NCBI GenBank assembly: GCA_032718475.1 | Contig: JAUCBJ010006976.1 | Coordinates: 1 to 64,000 of the forward strand | Source of the DNA: Nemertoderma westbladi | Lineage: Eukaryota > Xenacoelomorpha > Nemertodermatida > Nemertodermatidae | Direction: 5' to 3' | DNA: 64,000 bases | Shown here: positions 9,439 to 19,357 of the stretch, in pieces | How positions within the stretch are numbered: the first letter of the stretch is position 1 | Layout of the letters: each line of letters opens with the position of its first letter | The notes under the pieces: model-generated | The model's input: the letters and a program-made list of their open reading frames with translations, nothing else | The model's database searches: none | What the model was told of the DNA's origin: nothing | Made by a program: the position numbers and the translations under genes

Positions 9439-10404
9439 CTCACCCCTCTGGCGCTAGTACTGTATGAATAAAAATACAAAAAAAAAAATTTTTGAAAATA
9501 TTTACAATACTTATTATTTACATCCAAAGAACAAATTCTACGAATTTAATAGGTTTCAATAGTTACTTTGCTATAAACCATCACATATAATAGAGTGTGA
9601 TTTTCTGATGGCACGCCCTCCCCCCCCCCCCCCCATAATTTTTATTTACACGAATATTTTTCACATTGCCTCCATATCGTGGCCATTCTTCACATTAGTC
9701 GTAATTTCATTATAAAACTTGCATTGTAATGATTCAAAATAATGTAACTACTGTTGAGAATCCGCTAAATTATTTGCGTTTAAAGATTGCAAGAAGTATC
9801 GTTCGCTGTGTTCGCTGTTCGCTGGGTTACTAGTATACTCCCTATAGTATGTGTACCCACAAAGGAGTTTATGCTACTATATAGCTAGTTTTTCCTACTT
9901 TTTTTATAAATATGCTATGTGATGTTAGCTATTGGTAGGTAAAATAATTATGTTCTAGTACAAATATTTTTTGTTCTAGAACATTTTCGAAAAATTAACT
10001 ACACTTTTTAATTACGGTATCTATAAACATTAATACAGTAGCTACCAATTTTTATAGTAGCTAGAGAATTTGCAAGTTATCTATTATTTTTTAAAACAAT
10101 TTTTTACATTAAAAAAAATTGAGTTGTTTCTCGTTATTTAAAATATTATATTTGTAACCATATACACCATATACACCATATTTTTACCGTGTTTATATAT
10201 ATTATATGTTCTAGAATATTACAAATTATATTCCAGAATATTTTAATAATATTATAATAAAAGTACTGTAGATGATGTTCTAGAACGATAATAAACATAT
10301 AAGAAGTGGAGAAAACTTAAATAAAAATTCTCGAAATTTTTCTGTACATATACTATAGTAGTACCCAACACACATACATACATACATACATACATACATA
10401 CGTA
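9439..10404. other. AT-rich noncoding region with homopolymers
   Basis: Contains a C run at about 9617-9633, repeated TTCTAGAA palindromes (9974, 10209, 10278) and a (TACA)n microsatellite at about 10371-10402 that abuts the next transposon. No gene recognised. Confidence 0.6.
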
Positions 10405-10783
10405 TGGGGCGTGCACAAATGATGTCACGGTCGAAGGGGAGGAGGGGGTTTGCAATTTTGTGACAATTTATGACATTGGGGAAGGGGGGGGGGGGGTAGC
10501 TAAACTTGTGACGTCACTATAGCACTTTTTGTGAACAAATAAATTTCACAACACCAACATCAACAGCCAAAGTGAAATCTATGCAAGTAATTTCGATTCA
10601 AGTAATCGCGAATCGAGGGGATGAAGTGTTAATTATAAGTGGCGATAAAGATGAAGAACACCACATTGACTGGGTAGATAAGGACGAAGTAGATTTAGAC
10701 CCAGGAAGTGAAACAATGGTCGGTCGGATACCTGGTGCACTTCCGGTGATCTATGTCGAAACTCAGATGTCGTCATTCCGATG

Positions 10784-11038
10784 GAGTGAATATGTGGGGT
10801 GTCTTCCTTGTTTAGTCATTGTGTACAGCTGAATTAAGGAAGTATTAACATGAGTGAATATGTGGGTGTCTTCCTTGTTTAGTCATTGTGTACAGCTGAA
10901 TTAATGAAGTATTAACATGAGTGAATATGTGGGTGTCTTCCTTGTTTAGTCATTGTGTACAGCTGAATTAATGAAGTATTAACATGAGTGAATATGTGGG
11001 GTGGCTTCCTTGTTTAGTCTTTGTGTACAGCTGAATTA
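10784..11038. repeat. Tandem repeat of 67-68 bp, four copies
   Basis: Units start GAGTGAATATGTGGG at 10784, 10852, 10919 and 10986 and end AAGTATTAACAT. The fourth is split by the LINE insertion, and its remainder continues at 11684. Confidence 0.9.
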
Positions 11039-11683
11039 CTACTACTACAGTACTACTAGGATCGGTATGCTGCATTGCAGCTGCATTTTTAAGAATGCTG
11101 TGCCGGCTTATCGACAAAATTGCACCGCCACAACTCCCTATCACCCATGACATTTGCTAGATCATCCGCATCTTCAAGGCCAGTGTCCTTTAAGATGCGT
11201 CTCAAGAAAGTCATGGGCTGTCCACCATGCTTATTCACTCCATGAGGCTGCCAAAGTACAAGATTATGCACTGGCTGGTCCTCACGGCGAAAGCAATGTC
11301 CTGCAAAGCGGAGGCGATTTTGTTCTAGTGTCAAGCTTGGGGGAACCAATGAGACACCTCCAATGTTATATAGTGTCTGGTTGGAGATGTGTGCATTGTA
11401 CTTGACACAATGAACCCGGCGTAGCATTCTTGTGAATGTGCCATCCTCCATCCAGAGATTTGGTGTCCTCAGCAGTTAGAGCCCAGCATGGACTCCCGTA
11501 GAGGAGTACTGGAACTACTGCTGCTCTAAATAATCGGACCTTAATTGTCCGATTAATTCTCGGTGACTTCCAAATCCTGGAAAGCCTATTCAAGGCTGCC
11601 CATGCCTTTCCCTTACGTATTCGAAGGTCCTCACCTGACTTCCAGATCCATGATCCCAGGTAACAGAAGTCATCCACATGCTC
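11039..11683 (-). mobile_element. 5'-truncated LINE copy (same family as 6537-8730), 10-bp target duplication
   Basis: Nearly identical to 6537 through about 7165 of the larger LINE, and it encodes the same tail (RLRFAGHCFRREDQ, LGSWIWKSGED). It is flanked by AGCTGAATTA at 11029-11038 and 11684-11693. The 3' end is an imperfect (CTA)n run on the plus strand. A four-base duplication (CTCC) near 11446-11453 shifts the frame. The high similarity to the larger copy suggests recent activity of the family. Confidence 0.92.
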
Positions 11684-11887
11684 AGCTGAATTAATGCAGT
11701 ATTAACATGTAGTATTAATAACATAATTTCAAATTTAACATTTTTTATGAACTATACGGGGTATTTTTGGTGACGTGACGTTCAAGGGGGGAGGGGGGGT
11801 TTCAAAATTCGTCACAGATTGTGACAGAGGGGGGGTCGGGGTCGAAAATCGTCAAAAAAAGCGTGACATCATTAGTGCACGGCCCCT

Positions 11888-12310
11888 ATATAAAATATTC
11901 CAGAATGATGTTTATTTATTCAATAGAATAAATACCCCTAGCGAACGATAATTCTCGGAATCTTCGTAAGCCTATATCTCAGCTATATTCGTTCACGAAT
12001 TTCAGACATTGTTGTACATTTTACATATTTCGCATTTTTATAAAACGCTCAGATAAAAAGAGACACAATCGAAAAATTTGGTTCCATGTGGACATCGAAT
12101 GTGAGTTTTACTGCAGTAATTATTGTGTTTCAAATGTCAAGCAATGGGATTAAGTTTTGTAAAAATATGGGGTGTACGTGTCATCAGAAATTGATACTAT
12201 GTTACGTGTCGTGGTGTAGTTGCTAAAACAAACTGTCCACTGGTACACCGAACACATAATCCCGGTTTTGGTAATAATTCATGTACTATAGTACCTCTAA
12301 CGAGATTCTT
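11888..12310. other. 3' flank of the fibrinogen-domain gene
   Basis: AT-rich, no coding signal. On the minus strand AATAAA occurs at about 11910-11920 (plus TTTATTTATT), a possible but distant poly(A) signal for the gene ending at 12311. Confidence 0.45.
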
Positions 12311-15300
12311 CTACGAGATTCTTTTGATTTTCATTAAAACTTTTTCAATATATGTGGTATATACGAATTTGTTACTTATATTATTCCACATGTATATAGG
12401 TATTGTTCCTTCGTTCTTAATTCGGTTGAAGTCTACCATGATGCCTTGTTTCTTTCCGATTTTCCACCAAGTACCACAATCAGTAACGCAACTATCATCG
12501 CAATTTCGTTTATCAGGGAATACGCTGTTGTTGTAAGATGACATGAAATCGCTCCAATTCCCAGCGTTGTCTAAATTCCCGGTTACTTTGTAACCGTCGA
12601 CAATCAGGCGGTAATCCGTGCTGTTTCCAACAATGAATCTCGAATATTCAGTGGAGTAACTAACTTTTTCCCCAAAAATTATATCAATTCGAAGTGACAC
12701 AACTCCATCTTTGGTCAGATTCGATAATTTATCTAATCCCACCCAATACCCGCTATCTCCACGGAAACCGTCAACGTATTTGTTATCTTGGCAACTTTGT
12801 TTAAATGTCTCATCACCCTTTTCACTATCCCTTTCCATTATGACTAACCACGGTCCTTCGCATTTGACCTTTTCATTGAATCCAAATCGGGTAGCGGAAA
12901 TAGTTTCATTATTTGACACATCTGTGCATGGAAAATCGAACGATAAAATCTGTATTATGAAATGTATCATCAAAGTAAACGTTAACACATTGCACGACAC
13001 TGAGGTAATTAGCACAAGAACCAACCAAAACCGTCTTGTAGGCCTACTTAGTAATTGTACACTAATTCTCTTTAGCAATGCAAAGATATTTTCTTTATTT
13101 GTGAAGCCAACATCACTGCCACTGTCCTTCCTATCTTCAACACTATCTCTCCCAATGTCTTCCTTCTGATCCCCAATATCATCACCATAAACCACATCAC
13201 CATTTTGTCCCACTATATCATTAACCACATTTTGATTTTGACCCACGATATCATTAACAACTCTTCCACTTTGACCCACGATATCATTAACAACTCTTCC
13301 ACTTTGACCCACCATATCATTAACAACTCCTCCACTTTGACCCTGCTTATTAACCACATTTCGATATTGACCCACCATATCATTAGCAACTTTTCCATTT
13401 TGACCCACCATATCATTAACAACTCTTCCACTTTGACCCACCATATTAACCGCATTTTGATTTTGACCCACCATATCATTAACAACTCTTCCACTTTGAC
13501 CCACCATATTAACCACATTTCGATTTTGACCCACCATATCATTAACAACTCTTCCACTTTGACCCACCATATTAACCACATTTCGATTTTGACCCACCAT
13601 ATCATTAGGAACTCTTCCACTTTGACCCACCATATCATAGTCAACTCTTCCACTTTGACCCACCATATCATTAGCAACTCTTCCATTTTGAGCCTGCTTA
13701 TTAACCACATTTCGATTTTGACCCACCATATCATTAGCAACTCTTCCACTTTGACCCACCATATTAACCACATTTTGATTTTGACCCACCATATCATTAA
13801 CAACTCTTCCACTTTGACCCACCATATTAACCACATTTCGATTTTGACCCACCATATCATTAGGAACTCTTCCACTTTGACCCACCATATCATAGTCAAC
13901 TCTTCCACTTTGACCCACCATATCATTAGCAACTCTTCCATTTTGAGCCTGCTTATTAACCACATTTCGATTTTGACCCACCATATCATTAGCAACTCTT
14001 CCACTTTGACCCACCATATTAACCACATTTTGATTTTGACCCACCATATCATTAACAACTCTTCCACTTTGACCCACCATATCATTAACAACTCTTCCAC
14101 TTTTACCCACCGTATTAACCACATTTCGATTTTGACCCACCATATCATTAGGAACTCTTCCACTTTGACCCACCATATCATTAGCAACTCTTCCACTTTG
14201 ACCCACCATATCATTAGCAACTCTTCCACTTTGACCCTGCTTATTAACCAAATTTCTATTTTGACCCACCATATCATTAGCAATTCTTCCATTTTGAGCC
14301 TGCATATTAACCAAATTTCGATTTTGACCCACCATATCATTAACTACTCTTCCACCTTGACCCACCATATCATTAGCAATTCTTCCATTTTGACCCTGCA
14401 TATTAACCACATTTCGATTTTGACCCACCATATCATTAGCAATTCTTCCATTTTGACCCACCATATTAACCACATTTCGATTTTGACCCACCATATTATT
14501 AGCAACTCTTCCACTTTGACCCACCATATTAACCACATTTCGATTTTGACCCACCATATCATTAGCAACTCTTCCACTTTGACCCACCATATCATTAGCA
14601 ACTCTTCCACTTTGACCCACCATATCATTAGCAACTCTTCCACTTTGACCCACCATATCATTAGCAACTCTTCCACTTTGACCCACCATATTAACCACAT
14701 TTCGATTTTGACCCACCATATCATTAGCAACTCTTCCACTTTGACCCACCATATCATTAACAACTCTTCGACTTTGTCCCTGCATATTAACCTCATTTAA
14801 ATTTTCGCCTCCAATATTATTTACGACATAGTCTTCACCATCAATGTTTTGAACCACATATTCTTGGCCATCTACATTATAAACCTTATATTCTTGACCT
14901 TCAATATTATAAACCTTATATTCTTGACCCTGGATATGATTATCCACATTTCCATGTTGGTACTCAATATGATTAACCACGTTTCCATTTACACCATTAA
15001 TATTATTATTAACCTCATTTAAATTGTCGCCTCCAATATTATTTACGACATAATCTTGACCATCAATGTTTTGAACCACATATTCTTGGCCATCTACATT
15101 ATAAACCTTATATTCTTGACCATCAAAATTATAGACCTTATATTCTTGACCCACATATTGATTTTGACCCGCAATATCTTCGACTCCCTCTTCCCATCTA
15201 CCCCCAGCCTCACCCAATTGACCATTAACATTGTTATACACATTTTCCGAGGGATCGATATAGCTACTTATATACTGCCGAGGTAGTCTTCTTCCCGAAT

Positions 15301-15313
15301 CTCCCATTGTCAC
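12311..15313 (-). CDS. Type II membrane protein with decapeptide-repeat tail and extracellular fibrinogen C-terminal domain
   Basis: Intronless, 1,000 residues. Residues 1-50 are unique. About 55-170 hold units such as GQEYKVYNVD and GQDYVVNNIG, and about 175-702 hold some fifty units of 10-11 residues (VGQNRNVVNM, VGQSGRVANDM). Both sets share the frame GQxxxVxN. An acidic linker follows, then a basic stretch (LLKRISVQLLSRPTRRF) and one hydrophobic helix at about 764-795. The positive-inside rule puts the repeats in the cytoplasm. Residues about 800-1000 form a fibrinogen C-terminal domain: GPWLVIMERDS, GYWVGLDKLSNLT, SLRIDI, YSRFIVGNSTDYRL, CGTWWK and a terminal IEKVLMKIKRIS. Several N-glycosylation sequons occur. 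Such domains bind acetylated sugars or other ligands in invertebrate immunity and adhesion. I infer a surface lectin-like receptor; its ligand is unknown. The ATG lies 74 bp from a TTCTAGAA palindrome. The gene lies antisense between the two RH1 exons. Confidence 0.82.
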   Translation of the reverse strand: MTMGDSGRRLPRQYISSYIDPSENVYNNVNGQLGEAGGRWEEGVEDIAGQNQYVGQEYKVYNFDGQEYKVYNVDGQEYVVQNIDGQDYVVNNIGGDNLNEVNNNINGVNGNVVNHIEYQHGNVDNHIQGQEYKVYNIEGQEYKVYNVDGQEYVVQNIDGEDYVVNNIGGENLNEVNMQGQSRRVVNDMVGQSGRVANDMVGQNRNVVNMVGQSGRVANDMVGQSGRVANDMVGQSGRVANDMVGQSGRVANDMVGQNRNVVNMVGQSGRVANNMVGQNRNVVNMVGQNGRIANDMVGQNRNVVNMQGQNGRIANDMVGQGGRVVNDMVGQNRNLVNMQAQNGRIANDMVGQNRNLVNKQGQSGRVANDMVGQSGRVANDMVGQSGRVPNDMVGQNRNVVNTVGKSGRVVNDMVGQSGRVVNDMVGQNQNVVNMVGQSGRVANDMVGQNRNVVNKQAQNGRVANDMVGQSGRVDYDMVGQSGRVPNDMVGQNRNVVNMVGQSGRVVNDMVGQNQNVVNMVGQSGRVANDMVGQNRNVVNKQAQNGRVANDMVGQSGRVDYDMVGQSGRVPNDMVGQNRNVVNMVGQSGRVVNDMVGQNRNVVNMVGQSGRVVNDMVGQNQNAVNMVGQSGRVVNDMVGQNGKVANDMVGQYRNVVNKQGQSGGVVNDMVGQSGRVVNDIVGQSGRVVNDIVGQNQNVVNDIVGQNGDVVYGDDIGDQKEDIGRDSVEDRKDSGSDVGFTNKENIFALLKRISVQLLSRPTRRFWLVLVLITSVSCNVLTFTLMIHFIIQILSFDFPCTDVSNNETISATRFGFNEKVKCEGPWLVIMERDSEKGDETFKQSCQDNKYVDGFRGDSGYWVGLDKLSNLTKDGVVSLRIDIIFGEKVSYSTEYSRFIVGNSTDYRLIVDGYKVTGNLDNAGNWSDFMSSYNNSVFPDKRNCDDSCVTDCGTWWKIGKKQGIMVDFNRIKNEGTIPIYMWNNISNKFVYTTYIEKVLMKIKRIS
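13203..14792 (-). repeat. Coding minisatellite of 30- and 33-bp units inside the fibrinogen-domain gene
   Basis: About fifty units alternate between 33 bp (VGQSGRVANDM type) and 30 bp (VGQNRNVVNM type), all keeping frame. A block of about 255 bp is duplicated in tandem: the rare words encoding GRVPNDM and GRVDYDM recur at 13608 and 13863 with the same neighbours. Array length probably varies between alleles. Confidence 0.93.
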
Positions 15314-16670
15314 TTTTCTATCAGTTGTGCGAATACCTATAATGTTCCGTTTTTGTTAATAGGTAATTATACAGTAGATTTTTATATTCTAGAAAATAAC
15401 TAACTTCAGAACCCACAGCAACTATAAAACAATAATTTGGGCCTAGTAATGTTATAAATAAAGTATCTGCGTACACATTACAGCACGTGGACACACCCCA
15501 CAACTGATGTAGTTGCCAATGTTATTATTATTATTATATTTATTAATTCACTCGCAGATTGGGTTAAATATTTTGTAAGGTTTTTTTTAAAATACAGTAT
15601 ATAAAATGTGATTCCAAAATCACTATACGGATAAAAAGGAGGCTACAGAACGTCGTACTCCGTAGCCTATATATTTGATGGGATTAGTCCTACAATTGAG
15701 CCAATAATTTATATGATATAAGTTGTTTTTCGCAATACTGTAACTATTTATTTTATAAAATAAAAGTAGCATTTTTGTTCAACTTTATAATCCTCATTTT
15801 GAAGGAATAGTAAAAACATATTTTTTCGAGGCCGCGTATTCGATAATTCTATGTAGGGAATCTACAACCATTGTTAACAATTTGGATGGAGGCTTGTATC
15901 ATTTTCCAAACAAAAGTAATCTAGATAAGCAGTGATGTCCCAGTGAGGCTAATACATAGGATTTACCTCAAGAGCAAAATGGATCCGAATAAACTTTACA
16001 ATTAATAAATTAATAATATATAAATTAATTAATAAATATTACAACAACTGTATCCTTCAGTCAGAGTCCATACGGGTGAACTGTTGAGTCCACTCACGTA
16101 AATACTATTTCAGACTTCGACAGACTACATGCGTACCAGTCTGCAGGGATGGTCTAAACACGTTAGGTTTAATTTTCCCGAGATTCTCTGAAATAGGTCG
16201 CCCACTTCGTTGCTCGCTCCACACTCATTTATGACACCATATATTACACAATCTCCCTTAAGTCGGAGCCCGCCCCCAAATTTATTTTCAAACTTCAATC
16301 AAACTTCTTACTGCTGGCATGGCCGGATTATTCAATATTGAAATATTTTATTTAGATGCAACATAGATAAAAATGGGTGTTTATAAATATTTAACCATCT
16401 TTGTTGGCTTGGAATGTAATCTAGATAACATTAGAACCGCCTTCTGTTGAAGATTCCGAATCTGAAAACCGTTTTAAATTTTACACCAATATATACGTAT
16501 ATATACATTTTGACACGTAAATCTATATATTCTAATGTTTTTTACTCAATTCTAGAATATTAATTACGCGTAATGAAGAAACAGGTAAATAAATGAATAA
16601 TTGGAGTTGAGCTGTTAATGCAACTGTAATTAATTATATTAATTATTAATTAATATTATGGTTTGGTCAT
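15314..16670. other. Intergenic region upstream of the fibrinogen-domain gene
   Basis: AT-rich with a (TTA)n run near 15520-15540. TTCTAGAA occurs at 15387 and 16550. I see no exon, tRNA or clear transposon. Confidence 0.5.
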
Positions 16671-16785
16671 AATAAGCAGCAGCATGGTCTAGTGGTGACA
16701 TTCAAAAAAATAATTTAATTGTTTAATTGTTTTAATTTTTTAATTTTATCTTTTAATTTATTTTCTTCAATTGTTAATTGTTTAA

Positions 16786-16815
16786 CTCTGTTAACCAAAA
16801 TTATGGTTAACAGAG
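16786..16815. repeat. Perfect 12-bp inverted repeat
   Basis: CTCTGTTAACCA and TGGTTAACAGAG are exact reverse complements separated by six bases (AAATTA), able to form a hairpin in DNA or RNA of either strand. It lies in a T-rich stretch without an identified gene. Confidence 0.85.
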
Positions 16816-17124
16816 ATACAAAAATTGCAATTAAAAACTGCACATTTAAAATGGGTGGTGGGGGGTTGGGGGGTTGTAGTTTGATTTGGCCCTGGGCGCT
16901 GCACACACTCGGGTCCGCCTGCACCTGCATACAAGGATTCCAAAAATATAAAAACTTTTGAATTTTGATGGGATGAAATAGCTGAGATATGGACAAGATA
17001 TAGCCGAGGATTCGAATGTTGCATGCATGAAGGCCACTTTGCTTCCCATCCAGGCTATTTGTTCTATTTAATAAACGCAATTAATTTGTTTATCACTAAA
17101 ATTCATCATTCATAACTATTTTTT

Positions 17125-17525
17125 ATTGTCATTGCGATTCTTTATTGCGATTGTTATAAAAGCCTACCTCTGTATTCTGCACCTTTCCCTGAATTGGTAA
17201 GAACATTGTTTATTGCTTTTACATTGCTTTGGTTATAAAAGCCTACCTCTGTAACCTGCTCATCCTTTACCTTAATTGGTAACAACATTGTTTATTGTTT
17301 TGGTTATAGAAAATCTCACATCTGTAACCTGATCATTTACCTGACTTGGTAAAAAATTGTTTTTTTGTTTTGGTTAGAAAAGTCCACCTTTTCCTTTTCC
17401 TCAATTGGTAACAACATTGTTTATTGTTTTGGTTAGAAAAGCCTACCTCTGTCCCTAGCCTGCTCCTGTCCTTCAATTGTTAACAACATTGTTAAGTGTT
17501 TTGGCTAGAAATTACATTCCATTTC
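17125..17525. repeat. Degenerate tandem repeat of about 70 bp, five copies
   Basis: Recurring words in order are GGTTATAAAAGCCTACCTCTGT, here split as GGTTATAAAAG plus CCTACCTCTGT, then CTG, CC-rich, AATTGGTAACAACATTG and TTTATTGTTTT. Copies differ by several substitutions and small indels, indicating an old array. Confidence 0.8.
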
Positions 17526-18670
17526 TGCTATTTATCACACTATTACAAGTACTGTAGTACTGGAGTACGGTACACTACCAAACAGACAGATAGGGGGAAA
17601 AACTAACAAATGTAGATTCGAATTGATTTAATTTGTTGGAAAATGAATTAATTTTAGTGATAAGTGATTAATTTTAGTGCATTAAAATTTGTAAAAAATG
17701 TTTTTTTTTAGTGATGGAAATATTAGTGCCTTTAATAAATATAGGATATTATTATGCAACAATTTGTTAGATCCCATACGTAGTTGGGTATCAATGAAAA
17801 GCATCTTTAATCATGCTCTTACGTAATAGGGTTGAAGAATAATTGCAGTGTAACTGGTGAAATAACGCCAGAGACACCTTTATCAAATGGCAATATTTGG
17901 TTGAAATTTATAACGGTTTTATGATTTCAGACTCCGACTTATTAAAATGGTTCTGTATTGAGAGAGATGATGGTCTATGTATTTTTCAATAAATTAATAA
18001 TATTTGATTGTTGCCTAGCGACACTGTAAACAATATTTTAACCGCATTGAACACTGAACAGTTCGGAAAAGAAGCTTCATGCTTAGCTTAAGATTGATTG
18101 ATATCTGCATACAGGCATATCTGTGAGTCTGTCACCAGTACTGCTATCAGCAATAAGTAGGCCTATCTGCCTATTTTGTGTACCTGTACTACAGTACTAT
18201 ATCATTTAAATAATCCAATCGTTTAGACTGCCTGACCGCAACCGCAATAATCAGATAATACAGTCCGTCGGTCCGTGAGTCAGACAGTGCACCACCACTA
18301 CTGGCAGACTGGGAATTTACTACACAGGCTACAGGGACTTAGCGCCTGAGTGTCAAGCTGCTACGCTACGGCAGTACGGACACGGCTACACTCAGACTCT
18401 ACCAGCATTCATTTATTATTCTGTATTCATTAGGCCCCAGGACAGTAAGATGTTAGGTACTATCTTACCATTATTGCCAATTTATCAGATAATTTGTGGC
18501 TCTCAGGCTCTTGCAGTCTAAGAATTACCGGTACTGGCACTGGGTACTGGGGTAGGCGTAGAGGATTAATTTATGAATTCTGTTGTTTATAATATAAATG
18601 GAAAACATTGGGCATCTTTAGGAACAGCAACAGTAGTACGTGACTGTGCTTTGCCTACTCTTTTTGCTTT
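17526..18670. other. Noncoding region upstream of the JIP first exon
   Basis: No confident exon. Includes TAGGCCTA at 18158 and TACCGGTA at 18526. A promoter for the JIP transcript beginning near 18974 is expected here or in the next 300 bp, but I recognise no TATA box or initiator. Confidence 0.45.
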
Positions 18671-18746
18671 TGTTGACAAGCCGGCACAGCATTCTCTGAT
18701 TCTTAAAAATGCAGCTGCAATGCAGCATGCCGATCCTAGTAGTAGT
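18671..18746 (+). mobile_element. Short LINE 3' end fragment
   Basis: Matches the last 70 bases of the 6537-8730 LINE, here on the plus strand (GTTGACAAGCCGGCACAGCA ... CCGATCCTAGTAGTAG), with an extra 8-base TCTGATTC-like duplication. It lies about 230 bp upstream of the JIP start codon, so it may be in the 5' UTR or promoter. Confidence 0.85.
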
Positions 18747-18973
18747 TGCCTACTCTTCCTACCGGTGTTTCATCTGTTCATATCTGCATGTATTCCGGCT
18801 GTGCGGTGCAGTGAGGTTTGAGGTAGTACAGGTAGTAGTAGAGTATAGTGATAGATTTATTTCTATGCGATATCGATGTACCGCTACCGGTACAATACTG
18901 CTGTCCATTATTACACGACCCACTTCAGCGCTTCCAATCAAACAGCTAACTCGATAACATTCTAAACGCGAGA

Positions 18974-19357
18974 ATGACGAATTTAACGTCATCATTTAGT
19001 ACCGAGGTAGTCTACACGGGGGATGAGGATTCCTTCCCGGCGGTTGTCTACTCGGGTACCGGTAGTCCATCCAGCTCGGCGAACAGCGACGAGGCAGCTA
19101 ACCAATCACTGATGTCGCCGAGAGTGTCTCATCTTGCGAGCTCCATATACAAAGAGTTTGAGAGAATTATCACAGATTACCACGAGGACTCGATAAAGAC
19201 GTTGATGCCTCTTGTGGTCTCATTGTTAGAGACTTTGGATCAATCGGTCACTGATGGGGATGATAGGGAGGTTGAGAACGATCTTCTGAAGGAAGACAAC
19301 GAACAGCTAGTTACTCAGTACGAGAGAGAGAAACAGTTCAGGAAGTTGGCAGAACAG
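18974..19357 (+). CDS. MAPK8IP3: JIP3/JIP4 scaffold, coding exon 1 (RH1 domain)
   Basis: Encodes 128 residues starting MTNLTSSFSTEVVYTGDED. After a variable leader come MSPRVSHLASSIYKEFERI, TLMPLVVSLLETLDQS and LLKEDNEQLVTQYEREKQF, then RKLAEQ. This is the RH1 domain and start of the coiled coil of JIP3/JIP4, closely matching the family pattern SGLAGSIYREFERLI, KELMPLVV, LLRDDNEQL, TQYEREK. These proteins scaffold JNK-pathway kinases and link cargo to kinesin-1 and dynein on microtubules. The ATG is the first after an in-frame TAA at 18947. The exon ends CAG|gtaccg, phase 0, where vertebrate genes also split (AEE|KFIEFED). Vertebrates have two paralogues, so the symbol stands for the family. 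Confidence 0.93.

Larger units (their letters stand above)
10405..11887. mobile_element. TIR DNA transposon of about 1.5 kb, non-autonomous or decayed
   Basis: The left end (GGGGCGTGCACAAATGATGT from about 10406) matches the reverse complement of the right end (AGGGGCCGTGCACTAATGAT, up to 11887). The arms stay similar for about 100 bp, including G-rich runs, GTGACAnnnTGTGAC-like words and GTGACGT. Both outer flanks have TA, so a TA target is possible. Inside are an 86-codon ORF of unknown nature (10572-10832), a 67-68-bp tandem repeat and a nested LINE fragment. No recognisable transposase is present; the superfamily is not assigned. Confidence 0.72.

Noticed and set aside
10572-10832. 86-codon ORF inside the TIR transposon
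   Set aside because: Acidic N-terminal part but no transposase motif I can name, and its end runs into the 67-bp tandem repeat. Not listed as a gene.
13205-14800. 531-codon plus-strand ORF and two minus-strand ORFs in another frame across the fibrinogen-gene repeat
   Set aside because: These are shadows of the 30/33-bp coding repeat. The 1,000-residue frame alone has unique ends, a membrane helix and a fibrinogen domain.
16676-16702. tRNA box A-like sequence (TGGTCTAGTGGT)
   Set aside because: No box B at the right distance and no cloverleaf; at most a SINE remnant.
16715-17080. 121-codon minus-strand ORF with a hydrophobic stretch and lysine-rich end
   Set aside because: It runs across an inverted repeat and low-complexity T-rich DNA, with three overlapping ORFs in other frames. 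No recognisable family.
18573-18957. Short ORFs upstream of the JIP start
   Set aside because: They run through a LINE 3' fragment and are out of frame with the JIP ATG, which has its own upstream in-frame stop.
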